64,000 nucleotides of DNA from Nocardia huaxiensis (GTDB lineage Bacteria > Actinomycetota > Actinomycetes > Mycobacteriales > Mycobacteriaceae). The notes beneath the pieces are model-generated. The model saw only the letters and a program-made list of their open reading frames with translations, was not told where the DNA came from and searched no databases. How positions within the stretch are numbered: position 1 is the stretch's first letter; the number at the start of each line of letters is the position of its first letter. Position numbers and translations under genes: made by a program. Where the stretch lies: assembly GCF_013744875.1 (NCBI RefSeq), contig NZ_CP059399.1, positions 5,704,001 to 5,768,000 on the forward strand, in the 5' to 3' direction. Of this stretch, positions 8,703 to 17,943 are shown one piece after another.

Positions 8703-11700
8703 GTGATGTCGCAGCCGCAGGCCGACACAGCGGTGGGACAGCACCCGATGCTGCGGGCGGCCTGTGCGCCGCCCGCGCGCACGCTGGTCGACATTCTGGC
8801 TGCCACGGCCACCACCCACCCCGACGCACCCGCCATCGACGACGGCGAGGTGGTGCTCAGTTACCGGGAGCTGCTGGCGGAGATCGGCATCGAGGTCGCG
8901 CGGCTGGGCGCGGCGGGCGTGCGCGCGGGCGACCGGGTCGGCGTGCGCATGCCCTCGGGCACGCGGGCGCTGTACGTGACCATTCTGGCGGTGCTGCACG
9001 CGGGAGCCGCGTACGTTCCGGTCGACGCCGATGACCCGGATGAGCGGGCGCGCTTGGTGTTCGGGGAAGCACGGGTCAGCGCGATCGTGACCGGTGAGGG
9101 TATCCGCGCGGTTGGCCCGGACCTCGAAAACGGTACCGCGAACAGCGAGGCCGGTACTCCGAGTAGCACATCCGGCACCGCGGGTGGCGAACGTGACAGT
9201 TCGAGTCACGAATCCGGCTCGCCGAGCGTCGAATCCGCTGCACCGCAGGTCACTACGGCCGCACCCACGCCCGCCGACGATGCGTGGATCATCTTCACCT
9301 CCGGCTCGACGGGGACGCCGAAAGGTGTTGCGGTGACCCACCGCAACGCCGCCGCCTTCGTCGACGCCGAGGCGCGGCTGTTCCTGCAGGGCGAGCCGAT
9401 CGGCCCCGGGGATCGGGTGCTGGCGGGGCTGTCGGTGGCCTTCGACGCCTCGTGCGAGGAGATGTGGCTGGCGTGGCGGCACGGGGCCTGTCTGGTGCCC
9501 GCGCCACGTGCGCTGGTGCGGACCGGCGCGGATCTGGGTCCGTGGCTGGTGCGGCGGGAGATCTCCATTGTCTCCACCGTGCCCACGCTCGCCGCGACCT
9601 GGCCCGCCGAGGCCCTCGATTCGGTGCGGCTGCTCATCTTCGGCGGTGAGGCGGTGCCGCCGGAGCTCGCCGAACGTCTTGCGGGCGGGGCGGATTCCGA
9701 ACGCGAGGTGTGGAATACGTACGGGCCCACCGAGGCCACGGTGGTGGCGTGTGCGGCGCTGCTGGACGGGTCGTTCCCGGTGCGCATCGGCCTGCCCCTG
9801 GACGGCTGGGATCTGACGGTCGTGGATGCCGCCGGAAATCCGGTGGGCGAGGGCGAATCCGGGGAGCTGGTGATCGGTGGCGTCGGGCTGGCGCGGTATC
9901 TGGATCCGGCCAAGGATGCCGAGAAGTACGCGCCACTGCCGTCGCTGGGATGGGAACGGGCCTATCGCAGTGGCGATCTGGTGCGCAACGACAGTGCGGG
10001 GCTGGTGTTCCTGGGTCGCGCCGACGATCAGATCAAACTCGGCGGACGGCGGATCGAGCTCGGCGAGATCGACAATGCGCTGCAGCATCTGCCCGGCGTG
10101 ACGGGTGCGGCCGCCGCCATCCGAAGCACCAAGGCGGGCAACAAGATCCTCGTCGGCTACCTCACCGGACCGGACGCCGACTACGACCTCGCCAAGGCGA
10201 GAGCCATTCTCGGTGAGGAACTTCCGGCTCCGCTGGTGCCCCGGCTGGCGGTGGTCGCCGAACTGCCGACCCGCACCTCCGGCAAGGTCGATCGCGACGC
10301 CCTGCCCTGGCCGCTGCCAAAGGCCGCCGTCGCGGAGGCCGAAACCGGTCTCAGCGACACCGAGCAATGGGTTGCCGGACTGTGGGATTCGATTCTCGGC
10401 GCGGAAGTCGACGATCCGAAGGCGGACTTCTTCGATCAGGGTGGCGGCTCCCTGGCCGCCGCACAGCTGGTGACCGCACTGCGGGAACGCAATCCGCGTA
10501 TCACCGTCGCCGACCTCTACGATCATCCGCGGCTCGGAGCCCTGGCCGCTCTCATCGATGCCAGCGCGCCCACCGTCGCGGTGGAGGAACGCGTCGTGCG
10601 GCCGGTTCCCTTCGGCGCGCAGCTGTTCCAGGTGCTGGCCACCGTCCCGCTGACCACACTCACCGGCCTGCAGTGGCTGACCTGGCTGGCGATCGTCGGC
10701 AATATCGCGGCCTGGTCGGGGTCGCTGCCGTGGCTGCCGCACCTGTCGTGGTGGTGGGCGTTCATCGCCTTCCTGCTGTTCATTTCGCCGCCGGGCCGCA
10801 TGGCATTGTGCGTGCTGGGTTCCCGGCTGCTGTTGCGCGGCATCGAGCCCGGCAGCTATCCGCGCGGCGGGCAGGCGCATCTGCGGCTGTGGGCGGCGGT
10901 GCGGCTGTCGGAGGCCAGCGGTGCCGAAAACCTCTCCGGCGCACCATGGATGGTGCCGTTCGCGCGGGCGCTGGGCGCACGCATCGGCAAGGGCGTCGAC
11001 CTGCACACGCTGCCGCCGGTGACCGGCATGCTCGTGCTCGGCGACGGCTGCAGCGTCGAACCCGAAGTGGATCTGTCCGGGTACTGGATCGACGGCGATC
11101 TGGTGCACATCGGCCCGATCAGCATCGGTCCGGGCGCGGTGGTCGGTGCGCGCTCGATCCTGCTGCCCGGCACCAGAATCGGCAAGAACGCCGAGATCGC
11201 ACCCGGTTCGGCGGTGTCCGGCAAGGTCAAGGCCGAGCAGGAGTGGGCGGGCTCGCCCGCGGTGAAAGTCGGTAGGGCGCAACATCGCTGGCCCGATCAC
11301 ACGCCGGCGCGGGCCTCGCACTGGGTGGCGATCTTCGGCATCACCTCGATGGTGCTGGCGGCCGTGCCGATTCTCGGTCTGGGCGCCGGGGGCGCGTTCA
11401 TCGCCTGGTGGATTCGCGACACCGCCACGCTCGGTGCGGGATTCGGCCGGGCCTTCGCCATCCTGCCCGTCGCCATGCTGTTGAGCCTGGGCGTGTACGC
11501 CGTCCTTACGGTGCTCGCCGTGCGGCTGTTCAGCATCGGTCTCACCGAGGGGTATCACCCGGTGCGCAGCCGCGCCGGGTGGCAGGCGTGGGCCACCGAA
11601 CGACTGCTCGATTCGGCCCGCACCTTCCTGTTCCCGCTCTACGCCAGCCTTTTGACGCCGATCTGGCTGCGGCTGCTGGGCGCGAAGGTCGGCAAGCATG

Positions 11701-12719
11701 TCGAGGCGTCGACCGTGCTGCTGCTGCCTAAGTTCACCACCGTCGCCGACGGCGCGTTCCTGGCCGACGACACCATGATCGCCAGTTACGAACTCGGCGG
11801 CGGATGGCTGCGCATCGGCGAGGCCAAGGTCGGTAAACGCGCGTTCCTCGGCAATTCGGGGATGACGGCGCCGGGGCGGCGCGTACCCAAGAACGGGCTG
11901 GTGGCGGTGCTGTCGGCCGCGCCGTCGAAGGCCAAGGCGGGCTCGTCGTGGCTGGGCAGTCCGCCGGTGCGGCTGCGGCGGGCCGCCGAAACCGGGGACA
12001 CCACACGGACATTCGATCCGCCGCTGCGGCTGCGGATCGCCCGCGGCATTGTCGAGACCTGCCGTCTGCTGCCGGTGCTGGTGACCTTCGCCATCGGTCT
12101 CGGTGTGCTGTTCGCGCTGGCCTGGCTGGCCCGCACGCTCGGGCATCTGCCCACCGCGCTGCTCAGCGGTCTGGTGCTGATGGGCGCGGGCGCACTCGCG
12201 GGCGCGTCGTCCGTGCTGGCGAAATGGCTGCTGGTGGGGCGCATCGGCGCCGAGGAGCATCCGCTGTGGAGCTCGTTCGTCTGGCGCAACGAGGTGGCCG
12301 ACACCTTCGTCGAACATGTTGCGGCGCCGTGGTTCGCGCGCGCCGCCACCGGCACGCCCGTGTTGAACATCTGGCTGCGCGGGCTCGGCGCGAAGATCGG
12401 CCGCGGGGTATGGTGCGAATCCTATTGGCTGCCGGAGGCCGACCTGGTGACCCTCGGCGACGGCGCGACCGTGGAACGGGGGTGTGTGGTGCAGACGCAT
12501 CTCTTCCACGACCGCATCATGGCCATGGACACCGTAACCCTCCGCGCCGGAGCGACTCTCGGCCCGCACTGCGTGGCCCTGCCCGCCTCCAGCCTCGGCG
12601 TCGGTTCGACCGTCGGCCCGGCCTCGCTTGTCATGCGCGGTGATTCGGTGCCGCCGTCCACCCGCTGGTGGGGTAACCCCATCGCGCCCTGGCCGGCCGA
12701 TAAGGAGGGAACCCGCTGA
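8703..12719 (+). CDS. Pls/PosA-type single-module NRPS (homopoly-amino-acid synthetase)
   Basis: A membrane NRPS of 1338 residues. Adenylation domain: residues ~25-530, with FTSGSTGTPKG ~195, NTYGPTEATVV ~337, GRADDQIKLGGRRIELGEID ~437 and TSGKVDRDALP ~521. Carrier domain: DFFDQGGGSLAAAQ ~575. From ~630 there are three pairs of membrane helices alternating with three soluble left-handed beta-helix/acyltransferase-like domains (~760, ~995, ~1235). There is no condensation or thioesterase domain. This is the layout of epsilon-poly-L-lysine synthetase (Pls) and PosA. Aligning by eye to PheA gives specificity residues D-A-E-T-I-G-T-V-V, close to lysine-type codes. A Ser/Thr/Gly-rich insert of about 50 residues precedes the A3 motif. 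GGAGG lies 10 nt before the GTG at 8703. Confidence 0.88.
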   Translation: MMSQPQADTAVGQHPMLRAACAPPARTLVDILAATATTHPDAPAIDDGEVVLSYRELLAEIGIEVARLGAAGVRAGDRVGVRMPSGTRALYVTILAVLHAGAAYVPVDADDPDERARLVFGEARVSAIVTGEGIRAVGPDLENGTANSEAGTPSSTSGTAGGERDSSSHESGSPSVESAAPQVTTAAPTPADDAWIIFTSGSTGTPKGVAVTHRNAAAFVDAEARLFLQGEPIGPGDRVLAGLSVAFDASCEEMWLAWRHGACLVPAPRALVRTGADLGPWLVRREISIVSTVPTLAATWPAEALDSVRLLIFGGEAVPPELAERLAGGADSEREVWNTYGPTEATVVACAALLDGSFPVRIGLPLDGWDLTVVDAAGNPVGEGESGELVIGGVGLARYLDPAKDAEKYAPLPSLGWERAYRSGDLVRNDSAGLVFLGRADDQIKLGGRRIELGEIDNALQHLPGVTGAAAAIRSTKAGNKILVGYLTGPDADYDLAKARAILGEELPAPLVPRLAVVAELPTRTSGKVDRDALPWPLPKAAVAEAETGLSDTEQWVAGLWDSILGAEVDDPKADFFDQGGGSLAAAQLVTALRERNPRITVADLYDHPRLGALAALIDASAPTVAVEERVVRPVPFGAQLFQVLATVPLTTLTGLQWLTWLAIVGNIAAWSGSLPWLPHLSWWWAFIAFLLFISPPGRMALCVLGSRLLLRGIEPGSYPRGGQAHLRLWAAVRLSEASGAENLSGAPWMVPFARALGARIGKGVDLHTLPPVTGMLVLGDGCSVEPEVDLSGYWIDGDLVHIGPISIGPGAVVGARSILLPGTRIGKNAEIAPGSAVSGKVKAEQEWAGSPAVKVGRAQHRWPDHTPARASHWVAIFGITSMVLAAVPILGLGAGGAFIAWWIRDTATLGAGFGRAFAILPVAMLLSLGVYAVLTVLAVRLFSIGLTEGYHPVRSRAGWQAWATERLLDSARTFLFPLYASLLTPIWLRLLGAKVGKHVEASTVLLLPKFTTVADGAFLADDTMIASYELGGGWLRIGEAKVGKRAFLGNSGMTAPGRRVPKNGLVAVLSAAPSKAKAGSSWLGSPPVRLRRAAETGDTTRTFDPPLRLRIARGIVETCRLLPVLVTFAIGLGVLFALAWLARTLGHLPTALLSGLVLMGAGALAGASSVLAKWLLVGRIGAEEHPLWSSFVWRNEVADTFVEHVAAPWFARAATGTPVLNIWLRGLGAKIGRGVWCESYWLPEADLVTLGDGATVERGCVVQTHLFHDRIMAMDTVTLRAGATLGPHCVALPASSLGVGSTVGPASLVMRGDSVPPSTRWWGNPIAPWPADKEGTR

Positions 12720-14050
12720 TGGTCAACCCCTTCGCCGACGATCCCATCGATGATTACCTGCCGCAGAACGGAAATCGCGGCTACCGGGTCTCCCGCTACG
12801 ACCTGGAGCTCGAATACAAGGTGTCGAGCAATCGCCTGGCGGGGCGCGCGGAGATCACCGCGGTCGCGCTCGGCACGCGGGATCGCATCGCGCTCGATCT
12901 GTCGCAGGCGCTCGGGGTGTCCAAGGTTTTCGTCAATGGCGCGAAGGCCGCCAAATACCTGCACCAGCGCGGGAAGTTGGTGATCACGCCGCAGCAGAAG
13001 ATCCCCGCGGGCGGTGCGCTGATCGTCGCCGTCCATTACGCGGGTGTCCCCAAACCGGTCCGCGGCCCCTGGGGTGAGGTCGGCTGGGAAGAGCTCACCG
13101 AGGGTGCACTGGTGGCCAGCCAGCCCAATGGCGCGGCCTCCTGGTTCCCCTGCGACGACCATCCCAGTTCCAAAGCGGCCTACCGCATTTCGATCACCAC
13201 CGACTCCCCCTTCCACGCCCTGGCCAATGGCACCCTCATCCGCAAGGTCACCAAGGCGTCCCAGACCACCTGGGTCTACGACCAGCCCGACCCCATGTCC
13301 ACCTACCTGGCCACCATCCAGATCGGCCCCTACCGCAAGCATCGTCTGGACACCGCGCGCGGTCAGGTTCCCATGCACGCCGTCCTCCCGAACCGCCTGC
13401 GCGCGAACTTCGACCACGATTTCGCGCGTCAGCCCGACATGATGGCGCTGTTCACCGAGAAGTTCGGCCCCTACCCCTTCGACGCCTACACCGTCGTGGT
13501 CACCGGCGACGACCTCGAGATCCCCATCGAAGCCCAGGGCATCTCCACCTTCGGCGCGAATCACTGTGACGGCCATCGCGGTTCCGAACGCCTGGTAGCC
13601 CACGAGCTGGCGCACCAGTGGTTCGGCAACAGCCTCACCATCCGGCACTGGCGCGACATCTGGCTGCACGAGGGTTTCGCCTGCTACGCCGAATGGCTCT
13701 GGTCCGAAGCCTCCGGCGGCCATTCCGCCGACGAGCAGGCCCGCGCGGCCCATCACAACCTCGCACGCCTCCCGCAGGATCTGGTCCTCGCGGACCCCGG
13801 CCCCACCCTGATGTTCGATGACCGCCTCTACAAGCGCGGCGCGCTGACCCTGCACGCCCTGCGCCGAACCCTGGGCGACGAAGCGTTCTTCAACCTCCTG
13901 CGCGCCTGGACCACCCGCTACCGCCACGCCTCCGTCACCACCGACGAATTCCTGGACCTGGCGAGCCACTACACCTCGTCCTCGCTGAACGAGCTCTGGG
14001 GCACGTGGCTCTACAGCAAACCTCTCCCCGCACTTCCCCCGCCGAATTGA
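12719..14050 (+). CDS. M1-family zinc metallopeptidase
   Basis: A 443-residue aminopeptidase-type protein with the zinc motif HELAHQWFGN near residue 294 and the third ligand Glu in WLHEGFACYAEW. An N-terminal beta-sandwich of about 200 residues is present, and it lacks the long C-terminal domain of full-size PepN, as in other short actinobacterial M1 proteins. AAGGAGG precedes the ATG, which overlaps the NRPS stop (TGATG). No signal peptide is seen. In epsilon-poly-lysine producers a Zn aminopeptidase degrades the polymer and is encoded near pls, so polymer trimming or self-protection is a reasonable guess. Confidence 0.9.
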   Translation: MVNPFADDPIDDYLPQNGNRGYRVSRYDLELEYKVSSNRLAGRAEITAVALGTRDRIALDLSQALGVSKVFVNGAKAAKYLHQRGKLVITPQQKIPAGGALIVAVHYAGVPKPVRGPWGEVGWEELTEGALVASQPNGAASWFPCDDHPSSKAAYRISITTDSPFHALANGTLIRKVTKASQTTWVYDQPDPMSTYLATIQIGPYRKHRLDTARGQVPMHAVLPNRLRANFDHDFARQPDMMALFTEKFGPYPFDAYTVVVTGDDLEIPIEAQGISTFGANHCDGHRGSERLVAHELAHQWFGNSLTIRHWRDIWLHEGFACYAEWLWSEASGGHSADEQARAAHHNLARLPQDLVLADPGPTLMFDDRLYKRGALTLHALRRTLGDEAFFNLLRAWTTRYRHASVTTDEFLDLASHYTSSSLNELWGTWLYSKPLPALPPPN

Positions 14051-14086
14051 CCCGCACCGCAGACGATCTTCCCCGACAATTGGCGC

Positions 14087-14734
14087 ATGGACGAGTGCGA
14101 GATCGTCGTGTTCGACTTGGACGGCACCCTGGTGCGCGGTGACAGTTTCTCGAGATTCCTCACCGAACTATTCCTCCGCCGCCCCCTCCACAGCCTCCTG
14201 GCCTCGATCCCCGCCCTCCCCCTGTCCCTGTTCCCGCGCTGGCGCCGACCCGCGGCGAACCTCTGGCTGCGCGCGGCAACCACCGGCTTGACCGAGGCCC
14301 GATACCAACAGCTGGTCGAGTCCTATGTCCGCCGCCGCTACTCCCCCACCCCCGGCCGCCCCATCCACGCCGCCCTGACCCGATTACACGCCCACCAAAC
14401 CGCCGGGCACACCGTAATCGTGGTAACCGGCAGCGAGGAACGCCTCGCCCGAGAAATCTGCCGTTCGCTGGGTCTGGAAGGTATCGAAGTAGTAGGCACA
14501 ACCCTCGTACCCCACCGCGGCGCAATGGAATTGGGCATCCACTGCTACGGCCCGGCCAAACTCCAACGCCTCCGCGAAAAGGGCTTCTCCGGCCCGATCT
14601 CCTGCGTCTACACCGACAGCTCCGTAGACCTCCCCCTCCTGACCGCAGCCACCCAGCGCTTCCTGGTCGAGCCCGCCACCACCCACCGCAAACGCATCCA
14701 CGCCACCCTCGGCCACTGCGCCATCCTCGAATAG
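14087..14734 (+). CDS. HAD-IB family phosphatase
   Basis: A 215-residue HAD-superfamily hydrolase: motif I FDLDGTLVRGDSF near residue 10, motif II VVTGSEERLAREI near 120, and motif III/IV YTDSSVDLPLL near 180. The helical cap between motifs I and II matches the phosphoserine-phosphatase-like IB subfamily. It starts 36 nt after the metallopeptidase and may be co-transcribed, but there is no functional link that I can name. Base composition resembles its neighbours. Confidence 0.85.
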   Translation: MDECEIVVFDLDGTLVRGDSFSRFLTELFLRRPLHSLLASIPALPLSLFPRWRRPAANLWLRAATTGLTEARYQQLVESYVRRRYSPTPGRPIHAALTRLHAHQTAGHTVIVVTGSEERLAREICRSLGLEGIEVVGTTLVPHRGAMELGIHCYGPAKLQRLREKGFSGPISCVYTDSSVDLPLLTAATQRFLVEPATTHRKRIHATLGHCAILE

Positions 14735-14753
14735 CGGTGGCCGAACCCCGGAG

Positions 14754-15104
14754 CTACATCCCCAGGGCTTCCCGGCATGCCGCGATGAACGGGGCGATGC
14801 CCAGTGGCGCCGCCTCTTTCGCGCTCGCCGCGTTACCGGTCTGACTGACGTAGGCCGCGCACCCACCGGCCTTCTGGACCTCAGGACCGATCTCCGCCGC
14901 GTTGGCGGTGAGCCACTCCACGTACGCGCCGTAGGTCATGGTGACAGCGCCGTTGCCGGAGTTCAGGATCACCGTATCCGGGGCGTACTCCCGCGCCTCC
15001 GCGGTTCCAGCACCGGCGACTGCGGCGAGAGCGATGAACGCCCCAGCGATGGCCGACTTCTTGCAGTTGCTTCCCAGCGCGCCGAACGCAGAACGAATAC
15101 GCAT
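14754..15104 (-). CDS. Small secreted protein of unknown function
   Basis: 116 residues. An N-terminal signal peptide is clear: basic MRIRSAFGALGSNCKKSA, hydrophobic core IAGAFIALAAVAGAG, and cleavage after TAEA. The mature part (about 80 residues) has two cysteines in the C-terminal half (GGCAAYV, ACREAL), possibly a disulfide. I recognise no domain. GGAGGGG lies 10 nt before the ATG. It is convergent with the HAD gene, with 19 bp between them. Confidence 0.75.
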   Translation of the reverse strand: MRIRSAFGALGSNCKKSAIAGAFIALAAVAGAGTAEAREYAPDTVILNSGNGAVTMTYGAYVEWLTANAAEIGPEVQKAGGCAAYVSQTGNAASAKEAAPLGIAPFIAACREALGM

Positions 15105-15219
15105 GACTGTGAGACCCCTCCGATTTCCGCATCGATGACACTGGCATCGACACCAGCCGCTCCCCTCGGCGCGACGAGTCCAAAGCTAACAGACCCCTGC
15201 GACACAAAGATTCGGGCGC

Positions 15220-16518
15220 CTACAGCGGGATTCCGGCGGCGGTGAGGATCGCTGCCATGGTTTCCGGCGGGAGGTTTGGATTGCGGGATGCTTCGGCCGC
15301 GACCGCGGTGTCGTCGTCGAGGAGCTCGAGGACACGGTGCCGGTCCAGTCGTGGGTCGGCGGCGGTGCTTCGGCGGACGCGGGGGTCGGGGTCGCGGCTG
15401 AGGTGGTCGATGAGTTCGGCGGGGGCGGTGGGGTCGTCGGCGACCAGGCTTCTGTCCTCGGGTTCGTCGCTGGAAGCCAGGGCACCGAGGCGGTGGGTCG
15501 GGAAGTTCTTGTGCTTCAGCAGATCCCAGCGGGTGATCACCATCGCTTCGAAGAAGGTGCGCCACAGCAGGTCCACGGGGGCGTCGGGATGGTTCTCGCA
15601 GAGCAGCAGGCGGACGGCGAAGTCCACGTCGGAGGCCAGATGATCCACCAGTTCGCCGGGAAGCCTGGGATTGCAGGCGATGCTGCGTCGCAGCCCGACA
15701 TGGTCGGATTCGGCGGCCCAGCGCATCTGCGCGGTGTCCTCGGTCGTGGCCGCCCAGAGTGCGGGCATGATGCGATCACCGGGAAGGACCTGGTAGTCGA
15801 TGGCTCGACGCGTCCGGTCGGGCAGACCGTAGCGCATCGAGACAGCCAGCCGGACAGCGGGATGCGAGTCGCGGGCGAGCTCCTCGACCATCTCCAGCGG
15901 CAGGTGCGGATTCTCGGCCAGCTGGTACAGAAATGCGAAGCCGCGGTGGCGCAGTGCCGCCAGGGTGTCCGGCTGGAAGTGTGCGTTTGCCAGCGCTTTC
16001 CGCCACAGATAGGCGAGCTCGTCGGGTGCGTCCGCAATAGCGGGGAGCAGCGCGGGCCGTGTTTCCCACCCGCGTGCGGCGGCCACAGCGCGCACATGCG
16101 GATCGGAATCCGCGAGCAGACGGTCCACGACAGCCATTGTGGGACTTGGCCATCGAGCCAGTGCCGCCGAACGAACCTGCGGATCTTCGTCCTCGGCCAG
16201 CGTCGCGAACACCGCGTCAGGGAGCGGGTCGACGCGCTGCCGGAAAGGGTGCGGACCATCGGCCAAACGGCGACGCACACGAATGTCGGGATCATTGGCC
16301 AGCCGTGCACGCTGCACACCGGACGCAAAGCAACTCGCTGCCAACAACTCCCGGATTTCGGGCGCGGGATCGGTGGCCAGCGCGTCGTACACGACCTGGG
16401 CAACCCCAGCCCGATCCAGGTATATGAACGCCACCCTCGGAGCCGACCGTAGAATCGCCAACTGCACAACCGACGGCGCCGCCGAATTCCCCGCTACACC
16501 GCGCACTTTCGCATCCAC
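15220..16518 (-). CDS. LRV/HEAT-like alpha-helical repeat protein
   Basis: 432 residues made almost entirely of degenerate ~24-35-residue units with the pattern D-P-(D/H)-x-x-V-R-x-x-x-A, for example DPDIRVRRRLADG, DEDPQVRSAALARWP, DSDPHVRAVAAARG and DPDPRVRRSTAADP. This resembles leucine-rich-repeat-variant or HEAT-type solenoids that bind other proteins. The GTG start at 16518 is the longest option. No enzyme motif or signal peptide is seen. The partner is unknown. Confidence 0.75.
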   Translation of the reverse strand: MDAKVRGVAGNSAAPSVVQLAILRSAPRVAFIYLDRAGVAQVVYDALATDPAPEIRELLAASCFASGVQRARLANDPDIRVRRRLADGPHPFRQRVDPLPDAVFATLAEDEDPQVRSAALARWPSPTMAVVDRLLADSDPHVRAVAAARGWETRPALLPAIADAPDELAYLWRKALANAHFQPDTLAALRHRGFAFLYQLAENPHLPLEMVEELARDSHPAVRLAVSMRYGLPDRTRRAIDYQVLPGDRIMPALWAATTEDTAQMRWAAESDHVGLRRSIACNPRLPGELVDHLASDVDFAVRLLLCENHPDAPVDLLWRTFFEAMVITRWDLLKHKNFPTHRLGALASSDEPEDRSLVADDPTAPAELIDHLSRDPDPRVRRSTAADPRLDRHRVLELLDDDTAVAAEASRNPNLPPETMAAILTAAGIPL

Positions 16519-16581
16519 GCCATCGACAGTGCCACAGCGACAGCCGGATTCGCTCGTGCCGATTGCAGACCGGCGAAACCG

Positions 16582-16701
16582 CTAGCAATGGGCGGGTGGG
16601 GCCATGAGGGTTGAGTTGCGGCCCGAGATGAACCAGGTGGCTGGGCCCAGGAGCGGGAAGGCCAGGATCAGCAGGACCCAGATTGCCTTGCCGCCGGCCA
16701 T
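16582..16701 (-). CDS. Tiny PLDc_N-like membrane peptide, possibly a remnant
   Basis: A 39-residue open frame too short for routine calling. It starts MAGGKAIWVLLILAFPLLGP and continues ATWFISGRN. This matches the second helix of the phospholipase-D-like N-terminal (PLDc_N) domain, whose full form has two helices; compare the complete copy at 30939-31316. An in-frame stop lies 13 codons upstream of the ATG, so the first helix is missing and there is no good ribosome site. It is either a truncated remnant or a real micropeptide. Confidence 0.45.
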   Translation of the reverse strand: MAGGKAIWVLLILAFPLLGPATWFISGRNSTLMAPPAHC

Positions 16702-17090
16702 ATAGGCCCCGGTAGAGATGGCGGGGCGGCGGGCACATCATTCATTCGCTCATTGTTTGCCACATGGGTAAGCCTCTTGATCTACGTCGAAAGGACTGCG
16801 GCTGCCGGTGGTTCGGCTCGGCCGGGCATGCGCGATACGTTCTAGAGTTTCGGTTATGGCTTTCTCGGCGGTGTCGGCGTTGGATCCGTCCGCTTGTGAC
16901 AATGTGGCGCACTCCTACGACGCACGGGACCCTCGGGTGACATTGCGCGCGTCGGAGGGTTCTCGAACAGCGGGTGGGGCTTTGTTATGCGAAGTCGAGA
17001 ACGCGAATGACATTCTCGCCCTTTATGACCGGGGACTACCGTCGCGCCTGCCCTGAACCGGTGACCGGGTGATGGGATACGGTCGGTGGC
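16702..17090. other. Gene-poor stretch between the PLDc_N remnant and a membrane protein
   Basis: 389 bp without a gene I can defend. An 82-codon frame exists on the plus strand (16808-17056), but it has no recognisable domain and no ribosome site. The segment is less GC-rich than its neighbours, and around 16990-17030 there is a short GAGAA/TTCTC inverted repeat. It may hold the promoters for the flanking genes; I see no RNA gene. Confidence 0.5.
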
Positions 17091-17816
17091 GTGTTGTTCG
17101 CCTACTCGATGCTGATCGCGCCGGTGGTGGGCTGGTTGTTTGCGGCGGAGACGTTTCGGGGGCGGGTGGCCGGGGCGGCGGTGCTGGGTGTGCTGGCTTC
17201 GGGGCAGTGGGTGCTGGCGCGGGGGCTGCTCGGGCCGACGTTCCAGTTCACCGGGATCGCGATCCTGACCGTGTGCGTCATGGTGGTGCTGGTGGCCGCA
17301 CCGATCGCGGAGACGGGTCTGCGGGGAGAACGGGTGCCGGTCGCTGGAATCGCGAAGGCGCGCGTAGCCGTCGGCTACGCGGTCGGCGGCCTGTATTGCG
17401 TTGTGAGTGGGTGCGCACTCCTTTTCGGGAGCACCCTGCTGTTGATCGGGGGGCGATGGTCGTGGGTTCCGGCCGCTGACGCGATCGGCTCGCTGCCCGA
17501 GGGACTGTATGTGCGCGAGACTGTGGATCTGGGCTGCACCGGCCGATCGTCCAACAGCAGCTGTGATCGCAAGTTCGTCATCGCCGGTACCAGCGGAACG
17601 CCCGAGGAGATCGCCGCGCGGGTTCAGCAGCATCTCTCGGAAACCGCCGGGTGGGCATTCACGCCCAAGAACACGCCCGGTGGGAAGACCAGCACGTGGA
17701 AGGGCGCCTGCCGGATCGAGGGCTGGGTGCTCGATCGGCATGAATCCTGCTCGTGGGTGGCCATCGAGGAGGACGGCACAGTGACGGTCCACCTCAGCTA
17801 CGTCGACGATTGGTGA
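17091..17816 (+). CDS. Membrane protein with extracytoplasmic C-terminal domain
   Basis: 241 residues, GTG start. Hydrophobic helices occur near residues 1-18, 28-45, 55-72 and 90-120, followed by a soluble domain of about 115 residues with four cysteines (DLGCTGRSSNSSCDRK, GACRIEG, ESCSW). Paired cysteines after the last helix suggest an oxidised, outward-facing domain. No family is recognised. It is flanked by a gene-poor stretch on the left and a convergent DUF1990 gene on the right. Confidence 0.7.
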   Translation: MLFAYSMLIAPVVGWLFAAETFRGRVAGAAVLGVLASGQWVLARGLLGPTFQFTGIAILTVCVMVVLVAAPIAETGLRGERVPVAGIAKARVAVGYAVGGLYCVVSGCALLFGSTLLLIGGRWSWVPAADAIGSLPEGLYVRETVDLGCTGRSSNSSCDRKFVIAGTSGTPEEIAARVQQHLSETAGWAFTPKNTPGGKTSTWKGACRIEGWVLDRHESCSWVAIEEDGTVTVHLSYVDDW

Positions 17817-17943
17817 CCCTCGTCTAATTGGGTGGCGAAGGGCGGGAGGGGTCATTAGAGTGGTCGCCGCGACGCGGGGAAGTTCCTGGATCTATAGCTG
17901 GGGACGGAGTTGAGTTCCCTAGCGTCGTCCAAACTTCAGGCGG

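Noticed and set aside
8505..12569. A 1354-codon open frame antisense to the NRPS gene
   Set aside because: Typical shadow frame of GC-rich codon bias; the translation is Arg/Gln/His-rich without domains, whereas the plus strand shows all NRPS motifs.
12422..13969. A 515-codon frame antisense to the M1 peptidase
   Set aside because: The plus strand carries HELAHQWFGN and the full M1 layout; the antisense frame has no recognisable domain.
16854..17855. A 333-codon minus-strand frame over the membrane-protein gene
   Set aside because: Pro/Arg/His-rich shadow; the plus-strand protein has proper helices and cysteine pattern.
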